Assembly (NCBI RefSeq): GCF_008801915.1
Contig: NZ_VZOV01000018.1
Coordinates: forward strand, 1-64,000
Direction: 5' to 3'
Origin: Cupriavidus gilardii
GTDB lineage: Bacteria > Pseudomonadota > Gammaproteobacteria > Burkholderiales > Burkholderiaceae
DNA length: 64,000 nt
Part shown: piece after piece, positions 9,259-17,466 of the stretch
Position numbering within the stretch: position 1 is the stretch's first letter
Layout: the number at the start of each line of letters is the position of its first letter
The notes under the pieces: model-generated
What the model saw: only the letters and a program-made list of their open reading frames with translations
What the model was told of the DNA's origin: nothing
Database searches by the model: none
Made by a program: the position numbers and the translations under genes

Positions 9259-9802
9259 GATGCGGCAGGCGGCCCGGGAACAGCTGGTCGACCAGTTCGT
9301 CGATCTTCTGCTGCGGGTCGATCAGATGGCTCAGGTTGACGCCGCCCTGGCTGCGCCGCGCATCGTAGACCGCCTTGCCGACGCGCTCGCCGCGGCGGTA
9401 GACGGTGATGTCGGCGGTCGACAGGAAGGTGCGCCAATACGACTCCGAGGTGGCCGCATAGGTCGCCGTCAGCGTACAGGCCGCCACCGACGATCCGGGC
9501 GGCAGCAGCCTGGCTTCGAAGCCGCGGCGCTGCAGCGATTGCAGCAGCGTCGCCGCGAACGGTGCGCGTCCCGCAGGGCTGTCGATCACGCAGAACGATG
9601 CGCCGAGGTCCGGATCGATGCGGACCATCGCCGCGATCGGGTCGGCCGGCGGCGCCGCTTCGGCCGGGCTGACCGACTGATAGGTGGCGCAGCCCGCGGT
9701 CAGCACGGTCAGCGCCGTCAGCGCGGACATCGTCAGCAGGCCCGCACGGGCGGACGAAACGGCAAACGCGGCGCGGCCGCGGCGTGGCAGGGCGGAAGTC
9801 AT
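9179..9802 (-). CDS. Lipoprotein resembling the Sbal_3080-type family
   Basis: 207-residue predicted outer-membrane lipoprotein. A signal peptide is followed by a lipobox LTAGC around residue 38. The mature part has FCVIDSP, a CTLTATY strand, YWRTFLSTADITVYRRGERVGKAVYD and a final DPQQKIDELVDQLF helix. This order (short Cys-containing strand, Y-x-A segment, amphipathic I-DELV-QLFP end) resembles the Sbal_3080-type lipoproteins, whose function is unknown. The last ~20 residues (DRNASPSEPNSGAGQGAAATPA) are low complexity and encoded by the second copy of the 85-bp duplication, so this tail is probably a recent extension. It converges on the chemoreceptor gene. Confidence 0.7.
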   Translation of the reverse strand: MTSALPRRGRAAFAVSSARAGLLTMSALTALTVLTAGCATYQSVSPAEAAPPADPIAAMVRIDPDLGASFCVIDSPAGRAPFAATLLQSLQRRGFEARLLPPGSSVAACTLTATYAATSESYWRTFLSTADITVYRRGERVGKAVYDARRSQGGVNLSHLIDPQQKIDELVDQLFPGRLPHPEARDRNASPSEPNSGAGQGAAATPA

Positions 9803-9997
9803 GGCGGTTCCCCTCGGGCTCCGGTGGGTTCGATGGCGCGGTGGCAGGCTTTGTCCCGCCGGTATCGCGGTGCTCGCATGGCGGGCTCTCTGCCGGTTAA
9901 CGGCGACCAGCCGCGGGATCTGTAGGGGCGATTCGCTCGGCAACCGATGCGAGATCCGATGCGGTATCGACGGCAGCGGCGCCCGATTTTGAACCGT

Positions 9998-10016
9998 GAT
10001 TCTGCATAGCGGAATT
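9998..10016 (+). promoter_or_regulatory. IclR-type operator candidate, distal copy
   Basis: GATTCTGC-ATA-GCGGAATT is an imperfect inverted repeat with the TTCYGC-N3-GCRGAA core typical of IclR-family sites in proteobacteria. It starts exactly 96 bases upstream of the proximal copy. An iclR gene is encoded in the downstream cluster. Confidence 0.55.
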
Positions 10017-10093
10017 CTTGATTGGCCGATTATCGCCAACGTCTTTGCCGGACCGTGGTAAACGCCCTTGTCCCCCGCATCCCCCGACATGTA

Positions 10094-10112
10094 GATTCTG
10101 CTTTGCAGAATC
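10094..10112 (+). promoter_or_regulatory. IclR-type operator candidate, proximal copy
   Basis: GATTCTGC-TTT-GCAGAATC is a perfect 8-bp inverted repeat, extended on both sides by CATGT and ACATG with one missing base. It ends 60 bases before the carboxylase start codon, where a repressor or activator of the cluster would sit. Confidence 0.65.
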
Positions 10113-10172
10113 ACATGCCACAAAAAACAATGCGCCCCGCTCGCGCGGCGGCGACATCGAGAGGGGACACTT

Positions 10173-13100
10173 GTGAAGAAGCTGTTGATCGCCAATCGCG
10201 GCGAGATCGCGCTGCGCGTGCAACGCGCGGCCCGCGATCTGGGCATCGCCACCGTCGCCGTCTACGCACGCGACGACGCCAATAGCCGCCACCGCCTGCT
10301 GGCCGACGAAGCGGTCGCGCTCGACGGCGAAGGCCCCACCGCCTACCTCGACATCCCCGCCATCCTTGCCGCCGCGCGCCGCACCGGTTGCGACGCGGTC
10401 CATCCAGGCTACGGTTTTCTGAGCGAACGCGCGGACTTTGCGCGGGCTTGCGCCGAGGCCGACCTGATCTTCGTCGGCCCGACGGTCGACCAGCTCGCAC
10501 TGTTCGGCGACAAGGGCCGCGCGCTGGCGCTGGCGCGCGAATGCGGCGTGCCGGTGATGCCCGCCACCCAGGGCGGCGCGACGCTCGAAGCGGTGACGGC
10601 CTTCTTCGATCAACAGGACGGCGCCGGCATCGTGCTGAAGGCGGTCGGCGGGGGCGGCGGCCGCGGCATGCGCGTGGTGCGCGAACGCGACGCGCTGGCC
10701 GAGGCCTATGCGCGCTGCCGTTCGGAGGCGCGCTCGGCCTTCGGCATCGACGCGGTCTATGCCGAGCGACTGGTCGTGCGGGCGCGCCATATCGAAGTGC
10801 AGATCGCCGGCGATGGAGCCGACGTGATCGCGCTCGGCGAGCGCGACTGCACGCTGCAGCGGCGCTTCCAGAAGCTGGTCGAGATCGCGCCCAGCCCGGC
10901 GCTGGACCCGGCGCTGCGCGAACGCATTGTCGACGCGGCGCGCACGCTGGCGCGCCGAACCCGCTATTGCAGCCTGGGCACCTTCGAATTCCTGGTGGAG
11001 GAAGCCGAGCCCGGCAGCACGGCCGCCCGCGACGGCGCACGCCAGCCCTTCGTCTTCATCGAGGCCAACCCGCGCCTGCAGGTCGAGCACACCATCACCG
11101 AGCAGGTTACCGGCGTCGACCTGGTGGCGCTGCAACTGGGGCTCGCACAAGGCCGAACATTGCGCGAACTGGGCCTCGATCCCCAGCGGCCGCCCGCGCC
11201 ACGCGGCTATGCGATCCAGGCGCGCATCAACGCCGAATCGATCGACGCGCAAGGGCTTGGCCGTCCAGCCCAGGGCCGGCTGGAGCGATTCGATCCGCCG
11301 ACCGGCCCCGACGTTCGCGTCGACACGCACGGCTATACCGGCTACGCGCCCTCGCCGCAATACGACACGCTGCTGGCCAAGCTGATCGTGACCTCCGGCA
11401 GCGGACGCTTCGCCGACGCGGTGCGGCGGCTGCAGCGGGCGCTGGGAGAATTCACGATCCGCGGCATCGCCACCAATGTCGATCTGCTGCGCGCGCTGGC
11501 CGAGCGCGAGGACTTCGCCAGCCAGCAGATCCATACCCGGCATGTCGAGGCGGTGCTGCCGGAACTGCTGAGCCGCGCCGCGCAGCTCGAAGCGCAGAGC
11601 CGCGCGCAGCAGGCCGTGCAGGACGGCGCCGGCGGCGCCATTGCCACTGTCGCCGCCGCACCGGTCGGCGCCAGCAGTTTCGACGAGCAGCTCGGCGAGG
11701 GCCTGCACGCGGTGCGCGCGCCGATGACCGGCCGCCTCGTCGAGGTCAGCGTCGCGGTGGACCAGCTGGTGCAGGCCGGCCAGACCGTCGCCGTGCTCGA
11801 CGCGATGAAGATGGAACACGCGATCGTCGCCGAACAGCCGGGCCGCGTGATCGACCTGCGCGCCGAGGCCGGCGAGCAGGCCGCCGAAGGGCAGGTGCTG
11901 CTGGTGCTGGAACCGGCCGAGGCCGGCGCGCACACCGGCGGCGATGCCGAGCAGGCCGATCCGAACGCGATCCGCGCGGACCTGCAGCGCGTGATCGAGC
12001 GCCATGCCTTCCTGTACGACGAGGCGCGGCCCGACGCCGTCGCCAAGCGCCATGCCCGCGGGCAGCGCACCGCGCGCGAGAACGTCGCCGACCTGTGCGA
12101 CGCCGGCACCTTCGTCGAATACGGTGCGCTCGCGGTGGCCGCGCAGGCCAGCCGGCGCAGCGAGGCGGACCTGATCGCCAATACGCCGGCCGACGGCCTG
12201 ATCACCGGCATCGGCGGCGTCAACGGTGCGCTGTTCCCGGCCGAGCGCTCGCGCTGCGCGGTGCTGGCCTACGACGCCACCGTGCTGGCCGGCACGCAGG
12301 GCAAGCGCAACCACATCAAGACCGACCGCATCCTGCAGGTCGCGCTGCAGAACCGACTGCCCACCGTGATCTTTGCCGAAGGCGGCGGCGGCCGGCCCGG
12401 TGACGTCGACTTTCCGACCGTGGCCGGGCTTTACCAGCCGTCCTTCGCGGCCTTTGCCGCGCTCAGCGGCGAGGTGCCGGTGATCGGCATCGCCTCCGGG
12501 CGCTGCTTTGCCGGCAATGCGGCGCTGCTGGGCTGCTGCGACCTGATCGTCGCCACGCGCAACGCCAATATCGGCATGGCCGGACCGGCGATGATCGAGG
12601 GCGGCGGACTGGGCGTGTTCCGGCCCGAGGACATTGGCCCAGCCGCCGTGCAGCATCACAACGGCGTGGTCGATCTGCTGGTCGACGACGAGGCCGCCGC
12701 GGTGGCCGCGGCCAAGCACTATCTGTCGATGTTCCAGGGTTCCGTCGCCCACTGGCAGGCGCCCGATCCGCTGGCACTGCGGCGCGTGGTGCCGGAGAAC
12801 CGGCTGCGCGTCTACGACACGCGCGCGGCGATCGCCGGCATCGCCGACGCCGGCAGCGTGCTGGAGCTGCGCAGCGGCTTCGGCACCGGCATCCATACCG
12901 CGCTGGCCCGCATCGAGGGCCGCCCGGTCGGCATCCTGGCCAACAACCCGCGCCACCTCGGCGGCGCCATCGACGCGGACGCCGCCGACAAGGCCGCACG
13001 CTTCATGCAGATCTGCAATGCGCACGGCCTGCCGATCGTCTCGCTGATCGACACGCCGGGCTTCATGGTCGGCCCGGAGGTCGAGGCGCGCGCGCAGGTG

Positions 13101-13520
13101 CGCCACGTCTCGCGGATGTTCGTGATCGGCGCCAAGCTGCGCGTGCCCTTCCTCGCGGTGGTGCTGCGCAAGGGCTATGGCCTGGGCGCGATGGCGATGG
13201 CTGCCGGGGGGTTTCGCGCGCCGACCTTCACGCTGTCGTGGCCGACCGGCGAGTTCGGCGGCATGGGCCTAGAGGGCGCGGTGCGGCTGGGCTTTCGCAA
13301 GGAGCTCGAAGCGCTGCCCGAAGGACCGGAACGCGATGCGCTGTATCAGAAGCTGGTCGCGCAGATGTACGAGCGCGGCCACGCGATCAACGCCGCCGCG
13401 GCGCTCGAACTCGATGCGGTGATCGATCCCGCCGTGACGCGCCAGTGGCTGGTGACCGGACTCGATGCGGGCGCATCGCATCGGGACCGGCCGCTGCGGC
13501 CCTACGTCGACGCCTGGTAG
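10173..13520 (+). CDS. Single-chain biotin-dependent acyl-CoA carboxylase (BC-BCCP-CT fusion)
   Basis: 1115-residue protein containing a whole carboxylase. The biotin carboxylase domain (1 to about 450) begins KLLIANRGEIALRVQRAARD and carries the ATP-grasp glycine loop GGGGGRGMR near 160 and FIEANPRLQVEHTITEQVTG. The biotinyl domain has DAMKMEH, with the biotinylated Lys at about 546. The carboxyltransferase domain (about 590-1115) has both crotonase-fold halves, including FAEGGGGRPGDVD and SLIDTPGFMVGPEVEA. Known relatives include single-chain long-chain acyl-CoA carboxylases; most acetyl- or propionyl-CoA carboxylases use separate subunits. The GTG at 10173 follows GAGAGGGG. It opens a cluster with an acyl-CoA ligase, suggesting activation then carboxylation of an imported acid. 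The substrate is unknown. Confidence 0.9.
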   Translation: MKKLLIANRGEIALRVQRAARDLGIATVAVYARDDANSRHRLLADEAVALDGEGPTAYLDIPAILAAARRTGCDAVHPGYGFLSERADFARACAEADLIFVGPTVDQLALFGDKGRALALARECGVPVMPATQGGATLEAVTAFFDQQDGAGIVLKAVGGGGGRGMRVVRERDALAEAYARCRSEARSAFGIDAVYAERLVVRARHIEVQIAGDGADVIALGERDCTLQRRFQKLVEIAPSPALDPALRERIVDAARTLARRTRYCSLGTFEFLVEEAEPGSTAARDGARQPFVFIEANPRLQVEHTITEQVTGVDLVALQLGLAQGRTLRELGLDPQRPPAPRGYAIQARINAESIDAQGLGRPAQGRLERFDPPTGPDVRVDTHGYTGYAPSPQYDTLLAKLIVTSGSGRFADAVRRLQRALGEFTIRGIATNVDLLRALAEREDFASQQIHTRHVEAVLPELLSRAAQLEAQSRAQQAVQDGAGGAIATVAAAPVGASSFDEQLGEGLHAVRAPMTGRLVEVSVAVDQLVQAGQTVAVLDAMKMEHAIVAEQPGRVIDLRAEAGEQAAEGQVLLVLEPAEAGAHTGGDAEQADPNAIRADLQRVIERHAFLYDEARPDAVAKRHARGQRTARENVADLCDAGTFVEYGALAVAAQASRRSEADLIANTPADGLITGIGGVNGALFPAERSRCAVLAYDATVLAGTQGKRNHIKTDRILQVALQNRLPTVIFAEGGGGRPGDVDFPTVAGLYQPSFAAFAALSGEVPVIGIASGRCFAGNAALLGCCDLIVATRNANIGMAGPAMIEGGGLGVFRPEDIGPAAVQHHNGVVDLLVDDEAAAVAAAKHYLSMFQGSVAHWQAPDPLALRRVVPENRLRVYDTRAAIAGIADAGSVLELRSGFGTGIHTALARIEGRPVGILANNPRHLGGAIDADAADKAARFMQICNAHGLPIVSLIDTPGFMVGPEVEARAQVRHVSRMFVIGAKLRVPFLAVVLRKGYGLGAMAMAAGGFRAPTFTLSWPTGEFGGMGLEGAVRLGFRKELEALPEGPERDALYQKLVAQMYERGHAINAAAALELDAVIDPAVTRQWLVTGLDAGASHRDRPLRPYVDAW

Positions 13521-13621
13521 GGAGAATCCGCACCGACACGCCATTGCCGCCGCAGCGTCCCGGCAGCGCCCCCCCCCAGCCCCTCCATCGAACCCGACAA
13601 GAACGCAACAGGAGACAGCAG

Positions 13622-15409
13622 ATGGACCGCGAGCAGTCGAACCCACCGGCATCGCATGACGCCACGTCCGAAGCGCAGTTCTTCGACGATCTGGAAGCGC
13701 GCCACCGCCGGATCTGGCCCGCCGGCCTGCCTACCGCGCCGGTGTACCCGCACGGCGAGGTCGCGCTCGGCGACTACCTGCGCGCGTGGGCGCGCCGCCG
13801 GCCCGCGCATCCGGCGCTGATCTACTACGGCACCGAAGTCGGCTACGCCGAGCTCGACGATCTCAGCGAGCGCTGCGCCGCGCTGCTGGCCTCGCACGGC
13901 ATCGGCGCGGGCGACCGCGTCGCGGTGATGATCGGCAACTGCCCGCAGTTCCACGTGGTGTTCTACGGCATCCTGAAGCTCGGCGCGGTCTACGTACCGG
14001 TCAATCCGCTGTTCAAGGAAGAAGAGCTGCGCTACGAGCTGAACGATTCGGGCGCGACCGCGATCGTCGTGCTGGACCAGCTGGCGGACATGCTGATGGC
14101 GGTCAAGAGCCAGACCCGCATCCGCACGGTGTTCACCACCAGCCAGGGCGAGATGCTGCCGGCGCAGCCGACCGTGCCGCTGCCCGCGGGACTGGACGCG
14201 CCGCCGCGGCGCATCGATGGCGCGACCGACCTGATGCCGGCGATCCGCGCGACGGCGCCGATCGCGCTGCCGCCCGTCGATCTGGACGCGCTGGCCGCGC
14301 TGAACTACACCGGCGGCACCACCGGCATGCCCAAGGGCTGCATGCATACGCAGCGCGACATGGTCTACACGGCCGCGGCCTCGTACGCGCTGACCGGCGG
14401 GGTCGACGCGGCGCGCATGGCGGAGGGCTCCGACGACGTGATGCTGAACTTCCTGCCGATGTTCTGGATCGCCGGCGAGAACCTGGGGCTGATCTATCCG
14501 ATCTTCAGCGGCGCCACCGTGGTCGTGCTGGCGCGCTGGGACCCGGTTGCCGTCATGGCGGCCATCGACCGCTACCGTGTCAACCGCACCTTCGTCGTGG
14601 TCGACAACGCGGTCGAACTGATGAACCACCCGGAGCTGCCGCGCTACGACCTGCGCTCGCTGCGGCATACGCGCGCGGCCTCGTTCATCCGCAAGATCAC
14701 GCCGGACATCCGCCGGCGCTGGTTCGAACTGACCGGCAGCGTGCTGGCCGAAGGCGCGTGGGGCATGACCGAGACGCATACCAGCGACACCTTCACCACC
14801 GGCATGCAGCACGACGACATGGACCTGCGCGGGCGCCCGGTGTTCGTCGGGCTGCCGGTGCCCGGCACGCGCATCAAGATCTGCGACTTCGACACCGGCG
14901 CGCTGCTGCCGATCGGCGCGGAAGGCGAGATCGTCGTCAGCACGCCGTCGCTGTTCAAGGGCTACTGGGGGCGGCCTGACGTCGACGCCGAAGTCTTTCG
15001 CGACGGCTGGTTCCGCACCGGCGATATCGGCGCCTATGACGAGGACGGCTATCTGCATTTCCTCGGTCGCCGCAAGGAGATGCTGAAGGTGCGCGGCATG
15101 AGCGTATTCCCGTCGGAGCTCGAGGTGCTGCTGTCGCGCCATCCCGCGGTGCTGGGCTCGGCCGTGGTTGGCCGGCCCGACCGCGACAAGGGGCAGATGC
15201 CGGTGGCCTTCATCCGGCTGCGGCCCGAACACGCCGCCACGGTCAACGCCGAATTGCTGCATGCCTGGTGCCGCGAGCAAATGGCGGTCTACAAGGTGCC
15301 GGAGATCCGCATCGTCGACGAACTGCCGCTGACCGCGACCGGCAAGGTGCGCAAGGTCGAGCTGCAGGCACGGCTGGAGGCGGAGCAGGCGCAGTCGGCA
15401 TCCCAATGA
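13622..15409 (+). CDS. AMP-forming acyl-CoA synthetase/ligase
   Basis: 595-residue ANL-superfamily enzyme that would adenylate a carboxylic acid and transfer it to CoA. Motifs seen are the P-loop NYTGGTTGMPKGCMHT, the acyl-pocket region EGAWGMTETHT, the hinge YWGRPDVDAEVFRDGWFRTGDIG, GRRKEMLKVRG, and the C-terminal catalytic lysine in LTATGKVRKVEL. The start is supported by AGGAG before the ATG. It lies 101 bases after the carboxylase gene on the same strand, so it probably supplies that enzyme's acyl-CoA. The class resembles medium/long-chain or crotonobetaine/carnitine-type ligases; the substrate cannot be assigned. Confidence 0.92.
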   Translation: MDREQSNPPASHDATSEAQFFDDLEARHRRIWPAGLPTAPVYPHGEVALGDYLRAWARRRPAHPALIYYGTEVGYAELDDLSERCAALLASHGIGAGDRVAVMIGNCPQFHVVFYGILKLGAVYVPVNPLFKEEELRYELNDSGATAIVVLDQLADMLMAVKSQTRIRTVFTTSQGEMLPAQPTVPLPAGLDAPPRRIDGATDLMPAIRATAPIALPPVDLDALAALNYTGGTTGMPKGCMHTQRDMVYTAAASYALTGGVDAARMAEGSDDVMLNFLPMFWIAGENLGLIYPIFSGATVVVLARWDPVAVMAAIDRYRVNRTFVVVDNAVELMNHPELPRYDLRSLRHTRAASFIRKITPDIRRRWFELTGSVLAEGAWGMTETHTSDTFTTGMQHDDMDLRGRPVFVGLPVPGTRIKICDFDTGALLPIGAEGEIVVSTPSLFKGYWGRPDVDAEVFRDGWFRTGDIGAYDEDGYLHFLGRRKEMLKVRGMSVFPSELEVLLSRHPAVLGSAVVGRPDRDKGQMPVAFIRLRPEHAATVNAELLHAWCREQMAVYKVPEIRIVDELPLTATGKVRKVELQARLEAEQAQSASQ

Positions 15410-15508
15410 GCACGCATTGAGCCAGCGCGACCGATGCCGGCCAAGGCGCGGTCGCACATCGATCGGAAGGGCGCCGCAAGAGCGCCCGATGACATCAGGA
15501 GACAAACC

Positions 15509-16504
15509 ATGAACCCGTCCCGCCGCAAGCTGCTGAAGACGTCGGCCGCGCTCGCCGGCAGCCTCGCGCTGCCGCGCCTGGCCGTCGCGCAGGCACCCGC
15601 CCCCGCCACTGCCAACGTTGACGGCCCGGTCCGCATCGTGCTGCCGTACCCGCCCGGCGGTTCGACCGATGCGATCACGCGCTTCATCGCCGACCGTCTC
15701 GGCGCGGCGCTCAGGCAGACCGTGATCGTCGAGAACCGCCCCGGTGCGGCCGGCATGATTGGCGCGGCGCAGGTGGCCAAGGCGCCCGCCGACGGGCGCA
15801 CGCTGCTGTTTACGAATACCGCGCTGATTCAGAGCCCGCTGATCCAGCCCAAGCCGCTGTACGACCCGATGACGGACTTCGATCCGCTGTCGCTGGTCGC
15901 CGACGCCGCGCAGGTGTTCGTCGCCAACGCAGATCTGCCGGTCAAGTCGCTGCGCGACTACGCGGCCTATGCCAAGGCGCATCCGGGTTCGGGGTACGGC
16001 AGTCTCGGCGTCGGCTCGACCGGGCATCTGTACGGCGAGCTGTTCAAGCGGCGCGCAGGCATCGAGACGGTGCACGTGGCCTACAAGGGCGATGCCCCGG
16101 CGATCGCCGACCTGCTGGCCAGGCAGCTGCCGGCCGGCTTCGTCTCCACGGTGGTGGCGCGCACCTATGGCGAGGCGGGCCGCATCAAGGTGCTGGCGAC
16201 GCTGGGGACCAGCCGCGTACCGTCGATGCCCGACGTGCCGACCTTCGCGGAATCCGGATACCAGGGGTTCGAGGCGATCGGCTGGATCGGCATGCTGGCG
16301 CCGCATGGCTGCGCACGCCCCGTGATCGACCGGCTGTCGACGGAAATCGCGCGCATCGTCCGCTCGCCCGACGGCTCGCGGATGCTGACCGAGGCCGGCA
16401 TGCTGCCGCGCGGCACCAGCGCCGACGAGTTCGCGGCGCTGCTCAAGCGCGACCAGAAGGTGTGGCAGTCGCTGGTGCAGCAGACCGGCATCCGGGTCGG
16501 ATGA
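15509..16504 (+). CDS. Bug/TctC-family substrate-binding protein with Tat-like signal
   Basis: 331-residue periplasmic protein. The N-terminus SRRKLLKTSAALAGSLALPRLAVAQA has a twin-arginine motif and an AQA cleavage site, so Tat export is likely. Family motifs are LPYPPGGSTDAITR (46-58), VIVENRPGAAGMIGA, VAYKGDAPAIADLLA and VPTFAESGYQGFE. It follows the ligase by 99 bases and precedes the IclR regulator by 23 bases. No TctAB membrane genes are nearby; instead a Dpp-type ABC importer follows. It may therefore act with a remote TctAB pair or as a ligand sensor; this is inference. Confidence 0.93.
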   Translation: MNPSRRKLLKTSAALAGSLALPRLAVAQAPAPATANVDGPVRIVLPYPPGGSTDAITRFIADRLGAALRQTVIVENRPGAAGMIGAAQVAKAPADGRTLLFTNTALIQSPLIQPKPLYDPMTDFDPLSLVADAAQVFVANADLPVKSLRDYAAYAKAHPGSGYGSLGVGSTGHLYGELFKRRAGIETVHVAYKGDAPAIADLLARQLPAGFVSTVVARTYGEAGRIKVLATLGTSRVPSMPDVPTFAESGYQGFEAIGWIGMLAPHGCARPVIDRLSTEIARIVRSPDGSRMLTEAGMLPRGTSADEFAALLKRDQKVWQSLVQQTGIRVG

Positions 16505-16527
16505 GCGGCCAGCAGGAGTCCATTCCC

Positions 16528-17337
16528 ATGCGCGACACCCCGACCACGAACCGGGCCGCATCGAAGGCCGCATCGAAGGAAGACCGGCATTTCGTCACGG
16601 CGCTGGCACGCGGACTCGAAGTGCTGGCGTGCTTTCGCTCCAGCGACCGTGCGCTCGGCAATCAGGAGATCGCGCAGCGCTGCCGCCTGCCCAAGTCCAC
16701 CGTGTCGCGCCTGACCGCGACGCTGACCCGGCTCGGCTACCTGACGCAATACGAAGGTACTCCCAAGTACGCGCTCGGCACCGCCTGCCTGGGACTGGGC
16801 AGCGCGATGCTGTCGCGGCTGGACATCCGCAAGGTCGCGCGGCCGCTGATGCAGGAACTGGCCGACTTCTCCGGCGGCACCGTCTCGCTCGGCGCGCGCG
16901 ACCGGCTGTCGATGATCTATGTCGAGCACTGCCGCAGTTCGGCGGCGATCTCGCTGACGCTCGACATCGGTTCGCGCATCCCGGTGTCGACGTCGGCGAT
17001 CGGACGGGCGTGGCTCGCGGTGGCGCCCGACGGCGAACGGGAGGCGCTGCTCGAGCAGATACGCGAGCTCGACGACGTGGCCTGGCCGCACATCCGCAAG
17101 GGCATCGAACAGGGAATGCAGGACCATGGCGCGCTGGGCGTCGCCTGCTCGTTCGGCGACTGGCAGAAGGACGTCAACGGCATCGGCCGCGGCTTCGATC
17201 CGGGCAACGGCATGGCGAGGATGGCGCTCAATGTCGGCGGCCCATCGTACAGCCTGTCGCCCGAATTCCTGCTCAACGAAGTGCGGCCGCGCCTGCTGGA
17301 GGTGGTGCGGCAACTGGAATCGGCCTTCCCGAAATAA
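16528..17337 (+). CDS. IclR-family transcriptional regulator
   Basis: 269-residue regulator with an N-terminal winged HTH (about 20-82: FVTALARGLEVLACFRSS, then NQEIAQRCRLPKSTVSRLTATLTRLGYL) and a C-terminal GAF-like effector domain (about 95-265, with YVEHCRSS and the closing GVACSFGDW region). AGGAG precedes the ATG at 16528; a further ATG at 16501 overlaps the upstream stop (ATGA) and is an alternative. It sits inside the carboxylase-transporter cluster, and two IclR-like inverted repeats precede the first gene of that cluster, so it is the obvious candidate regulator. Whether it represses or activates is not shown. Confidence 0.92.
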   Translation: MRDTPTTNRAASKAASKEDRHFVTALARGLEVLACFRSSDRALGNQEIAQRCRLPKSTVSRLTATLTRLGYLTQYEGTPKYALGTACLGLGSAMLSRLDIRKVARPLMQELADFSGGTVSLGARDRLSMIYVEHCRSSAAISLTLDIGSRIPVSTSAIGRAWLAVAPDGEREALLEQIRELDDVAWPHIRKGIEQGMQDHGALGVACSFGDWQKDVNGIGRGFDPGNGMARMALNVGGPSYSLSPEFLLNEVRPRLLEVVRQLESAFPK

Positions 17338-17466
17338 GAACCAGCCGAACAAGAACCAGCGAAGCAGAACCAGCGAAACCGCATCGAGCAAAAAAACCCC
17401 GCGACCGCACGGTCCGTTCTTCAACGAGAAACGCGCCGTCTCGCTCGGCGCAACAGGAGGCGAAAT

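Larger units (their letters stand above)
9803..10172. other. Divergent intergenic region with two IclR-like operators
   Basis: 370 bases without a gene between the lipoprotein (leftward) and the acyl-CoA carboxylase (rightward). It holds two related inverted repeats at 9998-10016 and 10094-10112. No additional coding potential was seen. Confidence 0.7.

Noticed and set aside
9897-13106. 1069-codon leftward open frame opposite the acyl-CoA carboxylase
   Set aside because: Antisense shadow of a strongly supported gene; His/Arg/Gly-rich translation with no motifs.
13502-16573. 1023-codon leftward open frame opposite the ligase and Bug genes
   Set aside because: Spans several real genes on the other strand and shows the same compositional artefact.
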